Origin: Prunus persica
Lineage: Eukaryota > Streptophyta > Magnoliopsida > Rosales > Rosaceae
DNA length: 64,000 nt
NCBI RefSeq assembly: GCF_000346465.2
Contig: NC_034010.1
Coordinates: 8,858,520-8,922,519, forward strand
Reading direction: 5' to 3'
Shown here: positions 1 through 9,243 of the stretch, piece by piece
Position numbering within the stretch: the first letter of the stretch is position 1
Layout: the number at the start of each line of letters is the position of its first letter
The notes under the pieces: generated by a model
Seen by the model: only the letters and a program-made list of their open reading frames with translations
Databases searched by the model: none
Told to the model about the DNA's origin: nothing
Made by a program: the position numbers and the translations under genes

Positions 1-940
1 CACCGTCCCAGACCCAGGTGGCTCCTCCCTCCCACTTGAACCAACTTCCGGTGCCTGAGTCGTACCCAAAACCCGGTCGGCAATGGCCTCTAGGGTAGCA
101 TAGTTCCTAAGCTTCCCCTCAAGAGCTTACAGAATGCTCTTCTTCCCTAGCCCCACTACCCTTCACTATCAACCTTTTCACAATCCCTTCATACTCCGTA
201 CTCTCCCCATCAGTACCCAGGGCTTCATTATGTCTATCATTCTCCAAGTCCTCCCCACTGAAGGCATGGGTACTTGGGTCGCTATTACGGCCCTTGCTCT
301 CAAGAAACTTGTCGTCACAAAAAGGCAATCAATAATCAGAATCAAGAAAAAAAAATGGAAATAGTGAATCAAGATCTAGATGGATCCCTATCTTTATCTC
401 TACCCACGGAGATACCTATCTATATGGATAGAAATCTATCTATGAATCGATCTAGACTATCCTCTATCCGGATAGATATGTCCCTATGAGCGACTACGCC
501 AATCTTTATATGTTTTGGCCACGTCCGTTTCCGCTCCGAAGAGGAAGGTTTAGATCTTTCAATCTTATGTCGTGAGGGATGTGACCTATGTTAGGTTTCT
601 TTCAGAATTATCAGACATCTACAAACACAAAATGAAGGTAAACTAATGGGCATGTGAAGCTTGAAAACAAAGCTCCTAGGCATGTTTTTCAAAAGTTCAT
701 CCAAAATAATATGAAAAGCAGAAACTGCATGCACAAATTCAACAAAAAAAGACATTTTAATCAAAAGAAAGGAAGAAAAACAAGCCATACCTTGTTATCT
801 CTGCCACACGCGACTATCCGAAATCGCCCTTGCCTAGTCAGAAATTGCCTCTGCTGCAGATCTCTTCACCGAAAATCGCCTGTGATCTTCTTCCAAATCT
901 TTCAAAAATTTCTAAGTACCTTCACTTCTCTCCTTTGCCC
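1..940 (-). other. 5' part of an unidentified minus-strand transcription unit
   Basis: Read on the minus strand, a TATA box at 941-950 is followed by about 150 bp of leader ending in a good splice donor (AACAAG|GTATGG) at 791/790. AT- and purine/pyrimidine-rich intron-like DNA follows down to about 380. The next segment holds an open frame (328-119, no ATG) rich in D, E, S and G that continues with stops toward position 1. No domain is recognised. It could be a host gene running off the left edge or the leader of a retroelement; the acidic, repeat-poor composition does not decide. Bases 380-640 show only short GATA-type low-complexity runs. Confidence 0.3.
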
Positions 941-950
941 CCTTATATAG
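941..950 (-). promoter_or_regulatory. TATA box, minus strand
   Basis: CTATATAAGG on the minus strand, followed by a G/A-rich leader and a consensus splice donor about 150 bp downstream. The hAT element at 999-1795 sits about 50 bp upstream, so its insertion is in the proximal promoter. Confidence 0.5.
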
Positions 951-998
951 ACATCAAACAATGGCTCGGAACGTGAACCGTCCCCATTACATCCCAAC

Positions 999-1795
999 TA
1001 GAGGTGGCAATTTCCTACACGACCTGTTACACGACTCAAAATCCGCACGGAAAAAACACGACACAAACCCGCACGTTTAATAATTGGGTAAATTTCGGGT
1101 CAATCTGTTATGACCTATTTATTAAATGGGTGGGTTTCGTGTCAACCTACTAACTCGTTTAAACACATGTTTAACCCGTTTATTAAACGAGTCATGTCAT
1201 GGGTCGTGTCAACCCGTGTAATACATGCCAACCCACGAAAAAATGAAGAGAAATGAAGACTTCAAAACACATACTAGGGGTTTTGAACTCCCACCACCCT
1301 CATTTCTCTTCAACACCTTATCCACCATGCTGCATACAACCTTGTGATTATATACTATGCCTTTTGATATTTATAATATTTATTTTTCTTTCTTTTCCTT
1401 CTTTCTTCTCCTCTCTCTTTTTTTCTTTCTTTTCCTTCTCTCTTCTTTCCTCTTTTTTTTTTTCTTTCTTTTCCTTCTCTTTAGTTTTCTCTCCTCTCTC
1501 TTTTTTTTCTTTTCCTTCTCTCTTCTCTCCTCTCTCTATCTTTTCTTTCTTTCTTTTCCTTATATTTTCTCTCCTCTCTCCATTTTTTTATTTAAAAATT
1601 TTCAATTGTGAGTTTTGTAACATGCATGTTATTATTTATGAACCCGTTACACAACTCAAAACCGCATAATAAAAGACGACCCAAGCCCGACACGACACGT
1701 TTATTAAATGGGTTGGGTTCGGGTTGAGCATTCTTGACACGTTTATTATCCCGACACGACACGAACCCGACACAACATGACCCATTGCTACCCTA
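999..1795. mobile_element. Non-autonomous hAT-type element with target duplication
   Basis: The ends are inverted repeats: TAGAGGTGGCAA on the left and TAGGGTAGCAA on the right (reverse complement). Both are followed by long inverted runs of CACGAC/GGGTCGTGT-type sequence and AACGGGT-type motifs. The flanks are ATCCCAAC (991-998) and CTCCCAAC (1796-1803), an 8-bp target duplication with one mismatch, as expected for hAT. The element carries no transposase and its middle is a pyrimidine tract. The (G)GGTGGCAA terminus and GGGTCGTGTC-type subterminal repeats are typical of abundant plant hAT-derived MITEs. Confidence 0.75.
1374..1590 (+). repeat. Pyrimidine tract (TTTCTTTTCCTTCTCTC-like)
   Basis: Over 200 bases of almost pure C/T on the plus strand in loose 30-40 bp units, inside the hAT element. 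The overlapping long open frames (F/S/L only) are compositional artefacts. Confidence 0.9.
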
Positions 1796-1864
1796 CTCCC
1801 AACCACCCCACTAGGAATGACACCTCAATTCCCACAAAAACCTTTCAACTTTCCTGACACGTGG

Positions 1865-2425
1865 CAACACATGATGGTGTCACACCTTCTGTTCAGCACC
1901 CTCCGTGCCAAAAGCGCAAGGGATCTGGCATGATGATGTCACACCTTCCGTTCGGCACCCTTCATGTTGAACGAGCAAGAGGACTCATGCGACTCGCATG
2001 ATGACATTATGCCTTCCATTTGGCACCCTCCATGCCGAACGGGAAAGGGACCTCCCATGATGATGTCACACCTTCCGTTTGGCACCCTCTGTGCCGAACG
2101 CGTAAGACGTTCATGCGACGTACATGATGACGTCACACCTTTCGTTCAGCACGGAGGGTACTGAACGCGCAAGGGGTCTTATGCGACTTGCATGATGACG
2201 TCACACCTTCCTTTCGGCACTCTATGTGCCGATCGCTCGAGAAGTCACACTTCCATTCCGCACCCTCCGTGCTGAATGCGTAAGGGGACTCATGTGACTC
2301 GCATGATGACGTCACACCTTCCGTTCTGCACCCTCCCTACTGAATTTACAAGGGGACAGGGGACATGCCAGCTAACGTCTCACATTCCATTCAGCACCCA
2401 TCGTGCCGAATGTACATATGGACAC
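1865..2425 (+). repeat. Tandem array with TGACGTCA and GGCAC/GTGCC palindromes
   Basis: About nine degenerate units of roughly 60-70 bp. Each has a GATGA(C/T)GTCACACCTTCC core followed by an inverted pair of the type TTCGGCACC...GTGCCGAA. Cores are visible near 1872, 1931, 1999, 2058, 2126, 2193, 2304 and 2370. TGACGTCA is the palindromic site bound by plant bZIP (TGA/CRE-type) factors. The array lies upstream of the plus-strand TATA box at 3007, so it may be an LTR enhancer. Unit borders are approximate. Confidence 0.75.
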
Positions 2426-3190
2426 GTGACTCCTGCATGTAACACGCTTCGGCACGACATACCGATATCTTCGGCACCCACTGTGCCGAACCTCCAGATG
2501 GTTTAAAAAAAAAAAAAAAAAAACCAGATGACATCCCCGTTTTTCTTTGTCTCCCCCTGTGCCGGTTTCACAGGAACACCCTTTTGGGAGCTGCCTTCCC
2601 AACAAACATGCCTTCTAGGTCCAGAACTTGGGGGTACTAGGGGACTGGCTACGACACCCGTCATACCGAAACGCTCGATTTAATTATTTAAAATTTGTAC
2701 AAGTTCCTAACCTAGAACCCACTCCTTGATTGACAACTTTGGGGACTACTGTTTACACTATAATCAACCAAGCATATTCGGCACAAGACAACTGATACTC
2801 AAGCAGGCACATAGAGAAGCCCTTAGAAGACGAGTGACATCATCACCTTCTTTGGCCTACCGAAGAAAGGCCCCATTCGGACGCGATAACCACCTGCCGA
2901 TGCTCCTAATTACAGAATCTAATCTCCATGGACACATGTCACCTCTGTAGCAGTTTGCACAAAGTCCCACATCAAAATTTTGTGCAAAACTCTCATTTCA
3001 CTCACCTATAAATAGGGAACAATGCCCAAGTAAAAAGGAGTAACTACTTTTCACATTTACTGTTACTCTGTCCAAATTACCACATATACTTGGTGACTTA
3101 AGCATCGGAGAGCCTTCGGCAGGTACCACATCGGTGCCCGAAAATTGACGATTGCTTCTTCCTTATTTTTTTTTTTGCAGGACCTCTCGC
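2426..3190 (+). mobile_element. LTR-like region with promoter and leader
   Basis: This block contains GGGGACTACTGTTTACACTATA-type sequence near 2741, a pattern I associate with U3 regions of plant Ty3/gypsy LTRs. It has a TATA box (TATAAATAGG, 3007-3016), then a leader including GCATCGGAGAGCCTTCGGC near 3102, and a T-rich stretch ending in TTGCAG at 3180. The same GCATCGGAGGGCC motif occurs in the LTR at 45797-46483, so the two LTRs are probably related lineages. Exact LTR borders and a PBS were not found. Confidence 0.4.
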
Positions 3191-4649
3191 CCTGTTGAAG
3201 ATCCACCACTCATTCACTTAAGTTGACCCTCCCCAAAAAAAGCATCAACAACTGCTACTGTAGGCTTTATATTCTTGTATTTGATCCAGAAACATCCAAG
3301 ACACAGAACCAGTCGACCAAGAGATTGAATCAGAAAAAGTACAATGCATAATTTGGAGAGAACTATAGCCACATGAGCAATATAGTCAACCCTGAACACC
3401 TACCAGGTCATATAGGACCACTACACCGAACCCTGAACCTCCCAAGGCTGAATCAGATTCAAATTCCAGTTTTTGAAATGGGCAATGACTTCAATGACCA
3501 AAGCTATAATTGACTAACCAAGAAAAGATTTGATGAATTTATACAACCTTCCTATGCTTTTGGGCTCTTCATCACTCATGTTAGATAAGGCAATGCATTT
3601 GAGGTATAGTTTTGTGGTGTTGGGAGATAATTGTTGGGTAGGCAGAGGGTGCTGGGAGAGAGAGAGTTTTTGGAGTCGAGGGTAGCTGTGGGGGGTGGCA
3701 TATGGTGGTCATTTGGAGGGGGGGTAGGGGAGATGGGAAGAGAAGAAATTTTGGGGAAGAGGGGATTAGTTTTTAATTTTTTTTGGGTGGAAGAAATATT
3801 CAGATGGTGAAGTGTGAGAGAGAAAGACCAATTTGCCCTTATATTCAGACGACAACATTGATAGATGGTAACGGTAGGACCAATTGGCCGAATAATATAG
3901 AGTTGATGGACCATTTGAACGAATAATTTAATTGAGGGACCAAAATGTAAATCGTGTAGAAGTTTTAGGACTCTTTTAGTAATTTACCCTTGAAAATTTT
4001 AAAATGAATTTTAGCTAGAAAACATATGAAAAAAATGTGGTAGACCAAAGTAGCCCAAAAAAGGCCACCAAGAAGGAGGGTGCGGCACATGTGTGGACCA
4101 AAGGTCCACATACCTCACAAGTAAGACAAATGTGGTTCTATATATGATAAGCCATAGCACCACACCTCCTTAAGGGTTTCAAGTTAGACAATTAGAAAGA
4201 GAGGAAAATATCATAACCTTCCTCCCTAGTCTCCCTTGGTCAGCCACCTAGCAAAAGAGGAGGCTAGCACCCATCTTCTCCTCAAGGTTCCTTATTCTCC
4301 TATTCTCCTCTATCCTTGGTGAAGATTCTTTGGGAAGGCACAACACCATTGTGTCTATTAAGAGAGCAAAGTGAAGAATCAACATCTAATGGACTAATCC
4401 TTCTACTTGAACACTATCCTTGGTTTCAAGATTCGTTCCAAGGGTATGTCTCCTTTCTACCATCTGTTTAATATATGATATTAGTGTCAATGATGCAAAT
4501 TTTCATAAGCCTAGAAAGATAAGGACCAAAACTGAGACTTATATGAATCTCTAGCTTTTATTCTTGCTTCCGCTTTATTTGATTTCATATTAGATATGTA
4601 TATGCTAGATGATTTATTTTCTCATAGCTTTATGGAATTTTTGAAATCC
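3191..4649 (+). other. Unassigned, LTR-leader-like DNA
   Basis: No coding region is supported. The open frame on the minus strand at 3576-3914 is biased (P/S/N rich) with no domain. From about 4000 on there is a promoter-like stretch with TATATATGATAAG near 4139, followed by a purine-poor leader with splice-like and Copia-LTR-like character. This resembles the reverse strand of 8421-9243 in layout (TATA, short leader, tagged by 'plus/minus' orientation), but I could not prove homology. The CACTA-like element at 4650 begins immediately after. Confidence 0.25.
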
Positions 4650-4675
4650 CTACTACTAGTAAAAAAAACCCCTTG

Positions 4676-5005
4676 CGTGACCAAATTTTGCGCGACGAAA
4701 AACTATTCGTCGCTCAAAGTCACTTTGCGCGACGAAACTCAAAACTTCGTCGCTCAAAGTCTTGCGCGACCAAATTTTGCGCGACGAAAAACAATTCGTA
4801 GCGCAAAGTCACTTCGCGCGACAAACTTTTGCGCGACGACAATACATCGTCGCTCAAAGTCTTGCGCGACCAAATTTTGCGCGACGAAAAAAATTCGTCG
4901 CGCAAAGTAACTTTGCGCGACAAACTTTTGCGCGACAACAATACATCGTCGCTCAAAGTGACTTTGCGCGACGAAACAATAAACTTCGTCGCGCAAAGTC
5001 CTTAT
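4676..5005. repeat. Left GCGCGACGAA motif array
   Basis: TTTGCGCGACGAAA and its inverse TTTCGTCGCGCAAA (also GTCGCTC variants) alternate every 15-40 bp, so neighbouring copies form inverted pairs. Open frames rich in R/A/K across it are artefacts of the repeat. Confidence 0.9.
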
Positions 5006-5233
5006 AAAAATAAAATATATATTTTAAAATCTTTGCATGACGTAATCCAAACATTTCGTCGCCTAAACTAATTTATTTTTGTTTTTTATTTTGTATGCAT
5101 AACAATTAAGAAATTAAACAGTATATATATTTATTAAGTAGCTTTAAATTTATTATTTTAGATCGGATCGGATTTTTGTCAGAAAAATATATTATTGTTG
5201 TTCAGATTGGGTTTTTGTTAGAAAATATATATT

Positions 5234-6170
5234 TTAAATTGACGATCGAATTAGTTCATTGTATTCATATAGGGTCAAGGAGTGTAGCTGTAAAAAATCA
5301 TCAAAATCGGAGTTAAAATAACCGTTAAATCGTGATTTTTCATTATAACCGTCGAAAAGTTTTGTCCCATTACTTGATCTCTGAATGTTTATTTTTTTCG
5401 ATTTTTGGCGTATATGATCTCGAAGTATAAACAAACAAGTTTGACGGTTGGATCGTTGAAACTAGTTTTGGTGAATGCATATGCCATCAAAATAATATAT
5501 TCACTAACAATTAAGAGTTTATTTATACGTTCGTTAAATATAACATAAGATTTTGTGGTATCCACTAGTGTAAATATTTTAAATTGAAGATCAAATTCAG
5601 TCATTGTATTCATATAGGGTCAAGGAGTGTAGCTGCAAAAAATCATCAAAATCGGAGTTAAAATAACCGTTAAATCGTGATTTTTCATTATAACCGTCGA
5701 AAAGTTTTGTCCCATTACTTGATCTCTGAATGTTTATTTTTTCCGATTTTTGGCGTATATGATCTCGAAGTATAAACAAACAAGTTTGACGGTTGGATCG
5801 TTGAAACTAGTTTTGGTGAATGCATATGCCATCAAAACAATATATTCACTAACAATTAAGAGGTTATTTATACGTTCGTTAGATATAACATAAGATTTTG
5901 TGGTATCCACTAGTGTAAATATTTTAAATTGAAGATCAAATTCAGTCATTGTATTCATATATGGTCAAGGAGTGTAGCTGTAAAAAAATCATCAAAATCG
6001 GAGTTAAAATAACTGTTAAATCGTAATTTTTCATTTATAATCATCGAAAAGTTTTGTCCCGTTACTAGATCTCTGAATGTTTGTTTTTTGCGATTTTTGG
6101 GGTATACGATCTTGAAGTATATACAAATAAGTCTGACGGTTGGATCGTTGAATGGTGTGTGTATATGTAT
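5234..6170. repeat. 345-bp tandem repeat, 2.7 copies
   Basis: The marker GTATTCATAT followed by GGTCAAGGAGTGTAGC starts at 5261, 5606 and 5951, a period of exactly 345 bp. Copies 1 and 2 are nearly identical; copy 3 is more diverged and stops near 6170. The shared open frames on the minus strand (66 and 60 aa) reflect the repeat and show no domain. The unit contains GACGGTTGGATCGTTGAA-type sequence. Confidence 0.9.
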
Positions 6171-6339
6171 TTATTTTTTAAGTAGCTTTAAATTTATTTA
6201 TTTTGTACGTATAACACTTAAGAAATTGAATAGTATATATATTTATTAAGCAGCTTTAACCTTATTTATATTTTAAATTGTAAAATAAAATAATTTTCTT
6301 TTTATTATTCATAACAATTATTTTTATAAATATTGTGTT

Positions 6340-7050
6340 ACGAACCAATTTTTCGTCTCTCAAAAGTTTGCGCAACCAACAGTTTGTCGCGCAAAACTCT
6401 AAAAATTTGGACGGGTACCAAAAATGGGACACGGGATTTTAAAAAAAAAAAAAAATTTTAGACTTTGCGCGACCAATATATATTTTTCGTCTCGCAAAAA
6501 TTTGGGCTGGTACCAAAAATCGGACGCGGGAATTTTTTTAGACTTTGCGCGACCAGTATGTATTTTTCGTCGCGCAAAAATTTAAAAATTTTGGCGGGTA
6601 CCAAAAATGGGACGCGGGGATTTTTATTTTTTTTAAATAATTTTTTTAGACTTTGCGCGACCAATATGTATTTTTCGTCGCGCAAAAATTTAAAAATTTT
6701 GGCGGGTACCAAAAATGGGACGCGGGGATTTTTATTTTTTTTAAATAATTTTTTTAGACTTTGCGCGATTAATATTCCTATATTCGTCGCGCAAAAATTT
6801 AAAAATTTTGGCGGGTACCAAAAATGGGACGCGGGGATTTTTATTTTTTTAAAATGATTTTTTTAGACTTTGCGCGACCAATATTCCTATATTCGTCGCG
6901 CAAAAATTTAAAAATTTTGGCGGGTACCAAAAAATGGGACGCGGGGATTTTTATTTTTTTTAAATAATTTTTTTAGACTTTGCGCGACCAATATGTTTCG
7001 TCGCGCAAACCTTTGCGCGACCAACAATATTTTTCGTCGCGCAAAGTGAT
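6340..7050. repeat. Tandem array of 75-120 bp units with GCGCGACCAATAT
   Basis: About six units, each with TTTGCGCGACCAATAT, TTTCGTCGCGCAAAAATT, GGCGGGTACCAAAAATGGG and a T-rich spacer. Units start near 6463, 6541, 6652, 6766, 6866 and 6977. The inverted motif pair in each unit can form a short hairpin. Overlapping ORFs are repeat artefacts. A lone unit recurs at 8020-8110. Confidence 0.85.
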
Positions 7051-7080
7051 ACGGTTTTTAAAACCGAAATAACTCATCCA

Positions 7081-7545
7081 CCATTTTCTCAATGCCTTTC
7101 TCTACTCTTACCTCTCCTTTCTCTTTCCCTCTCCCCAAATCCCACCATTTCTCTCACTCACTCCTCTCACTTAATCTCTCATCTCTCTCTTCACTATCTC
7201 TCACTCTCTCTCACTCACTCTCTCATCTCTCTATCACTATCTTCTCTAATTCTCTCACACTCACTTCTCCCTCTCATTCTCATTCACTCTCAATCTTGCC
7301 AAAAGGTATATTCTCTCCAAATTTTAAATTTTTTTCATTAATATGTGTTTTTGGAGTTAATTTTGAGTTTGTGTGGGTTTTGGGGTTGAGTAAAGGGGAG
7401 GGATTGAAGTTTGGGTTGGATTTGTGGTATAACAATTTTAGGGGAGATTATGCCTTCTTCTTTTTTTTGTGTGGTTATTTGACCATATTTGTTTTTTTTG
7501 TAGGAATCATCGAGACTTTGACGGCTAAAGTTGAGGATTAGGAAG
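7081..7545 (+). other. Leader-intron-exon-like segment inside the CACTA-like element
   Basis: A C/T-rich stretch (TCTCACTCTC repeats, 7090-7300) looks like a 5' UTR. It ends at CCAAAAG|GTATAT near 7306. A T/G-rich segment follows and closes with TTTTTTTGTAG at 7503, then GAATCATCGAGACTTTG... with a stop near 7541. This fits exon-intron-exon architecture and could be the dead start of the element's own gene or a captured host fragment. The through-reading frame (7092-7541) is mostly S/L/F and is not believed as protein. Confidence 0.35.
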
Positions 7546-7859
7546 CTATCAAAACATATCCTCCGCCACTACCACCACAATACGCTTGTATTAGGATTTT
7601 ATTATTGTACTTTGTTAATTTATGTGTACATTTTAAATATTATATATATATTTATTGGATAATTTAATCACTATTTTTCATATGTAATTTTATTTTGAAT
7701 ATGTCAATTTAAATTAAAGTAATTAAAAAAATCATACAATTAAATTAAATTTAAAAAGTAAAAATTAATATCAATTTAAATTAAAGTAATTTTAAAAAGA
7801 AATCATACAATTAAATTAAATTTAAAAAGTAAAAATTTGAAAAAATTCATATTAAAGAA

Positions 7860-8405
7860 ATAATAAAACAAAAAGTCAAAAACCTTGCGCGACAAAATAT
7901 TTCGTAGCGCAAACTATTAAATTAGTTTATTTTAAATTAAAAAAATTTAAAACAAAAAATATTTCGTCGCGCAAATATTTGTGCGACGTTAGTATTCGTC
8001 GCGCAAAACTCAAAAAATTTGGGCAGGTACCAAAAATTGGACGCGGGAATTTTTTATTTTTTTAAAATTTTTTTTAGACTTTGCGCGACCAATGTTTTTC
8101 GTCGCGCAAAACTTTGCGCGACCAATAGGATTTCGTCGCGCACAACTTTGCGCTACCAATATTTTTCGTCGCGCAAAGTCACTTTGCGCTACCAATCTTT
8201 TTCGTCGCGCAAAGTCACTTTGCGCGACCAATATTTTTTCGTCGCGCAAAGTCCCTTTTGCGTGACCAATGAAAAAACTTCGTCGCGCAAAGTCTTTCTT
8301 CACGATCTTTGCGCGACGGATTCTGCGCGACGAAGTTTCTGTCGCGCTGAAATTTGTGCGACTACAATGTATTTTGCGCGATGAAATTCTCTTCGTCGCG
8401 CAAAG
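7860..8405. repeat. Right GCGCGACGAA motif array
   Basis: The same inverted motif pairs as at 4676-5005, including GCGCTACCAAT and GCGCGACGGA variants, reach to within 20 bp of the right terminus. Bases 7545-7860 between the arrays are A/T-rich, with a short duplicated AAATTAAATTTAAAAAGTAAAAAT segment. Confidence 0.85.
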
Positions 8406-8420
8406 TGTAAAATGTAGTAG

Positions 8421-9243
8421 TGTACACAATAAATTCCCTTCAGCATCAAAGGAGATGTCCTCTATTTCACCACACCAAATGCAAAGGGAGGTGGAGAGGA
8501 GATCAACCAAGAGGATAGAGGTGCTAGACTCCCACTTGGTGGACTGATTTTTGGCAAGAAATGAAGGGAGAGAATTCTCACCTTCATCACATATACCTAA
8601 AAGCTTAGGAGGCCAATACCCTAACTTGGAAACGTCATAGTGTGGCTTAAATAGATGAGACGCACAACAGGAGAAACATCTCCCCTATGGCCGACCATGG
8701 GTAGTGGGAGTTCTCTTGGGTCCCATGAATTTGTGTTGTTATACAACACTTATTCTTGGGCCAATGGGTGTTTGGGCATTTTTCCTTTTTCCTTTAATTG
8801 ATTTAAAGCCCAATACTTTTCTAATGTCAAAGCTAATTTCATAATTAACTTTTAATTATGAATTACAACTTAACCATTAAGTTACACTTATAGTCTAACT
8901 AGTTTGACTCAGTCAGGAGAAACATCTCCCCTATGGCCGACCATGGGTAGTGGGATTTATCTTGGGTCCCATGAATTTGTGTTGTTATACAACACTTATT
9001 CTTGGGCCCAATGAGTGTTTAGGCATTTTTCCTTTTTCCTTTAATTGATTTAAAGCCCAATACTTTTCTAATGTCAAAGCTAATTCCATAACTAACTTTT
9101 AATTATGAATTATAACTTAACCATTAAGTTACCTTATAGTCTAACTAGTTTGACTTGGTCAATTGTATTGGTCAAATATGTTGACTTTGACTTGATCATT
9201 GACTTTGAATTTTGATCGTTGACCATTCACTTTTGATCTCAAA
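8421..9243 (-). other. LTR-like block with duplicated U3-type region
   Basis: Read on the minus strand this has a TATTTAAG TATA-like box near 8648, downstream leader-like sequence, and upstream a 246-bp tandem duplication. At 9150-9235 are several TTGACT/TTGACC (W-box core) motifs in both orientations. This is promoter-like organisation typical of a retroelement LTR, but no LTR ends, PBS or coding sequence were identified. Confidence 0.35.
8668..9158. repeat. 246-bp direct tandem duplication
   Basis: CAGGAGAAACATCTCCCC begins at 8668 and again at 8914. The two copies run through TTATTCTTGGGCC and TAGTCTAACTAGTTTGACT with few differences (small indels such as GGGCCA/GGGCCCA). High identity implies a recent duplication. 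Confidence 0.9.

Larger units (their letters stand above)
4650..8420. mobile_element. Non-autonomous CACTA-like element, GCGCGAC family
   Basis: The left end reads CTACTACTAGTAAAA and the right end, reversed, CTACTACATTTTACAC. On both sides the sequence passes directly into TTGCGCGACGAA-type motifs, which fill three blocks. CTACTAC plus A-rich termini and dense short subterminal motifs in both orientations are CACTA traits, where such motifs bind the element's accessory protein. No transposase domain is visible. The middle has a 345-bp tandem repeat and a UTR-intron-exon-like segment. A 3-bp target duplication is not evident, so the ends may be a base or two off, or eroded. Confidence 0.55.

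Noticed and set aside
1253..1669. Long plus-strand ORFs of F, S and L
   Set aside because: They read through a pyrimidine tract; no start context, no domain, and alternative frames are equally open.
4596..5071. Several R/A/K/F-rich ORFs on both strands
   Set aside because: Products of the GCGCGACGAA repeats, which keep all frames open; same for 6458-6857 and 8010-8547.
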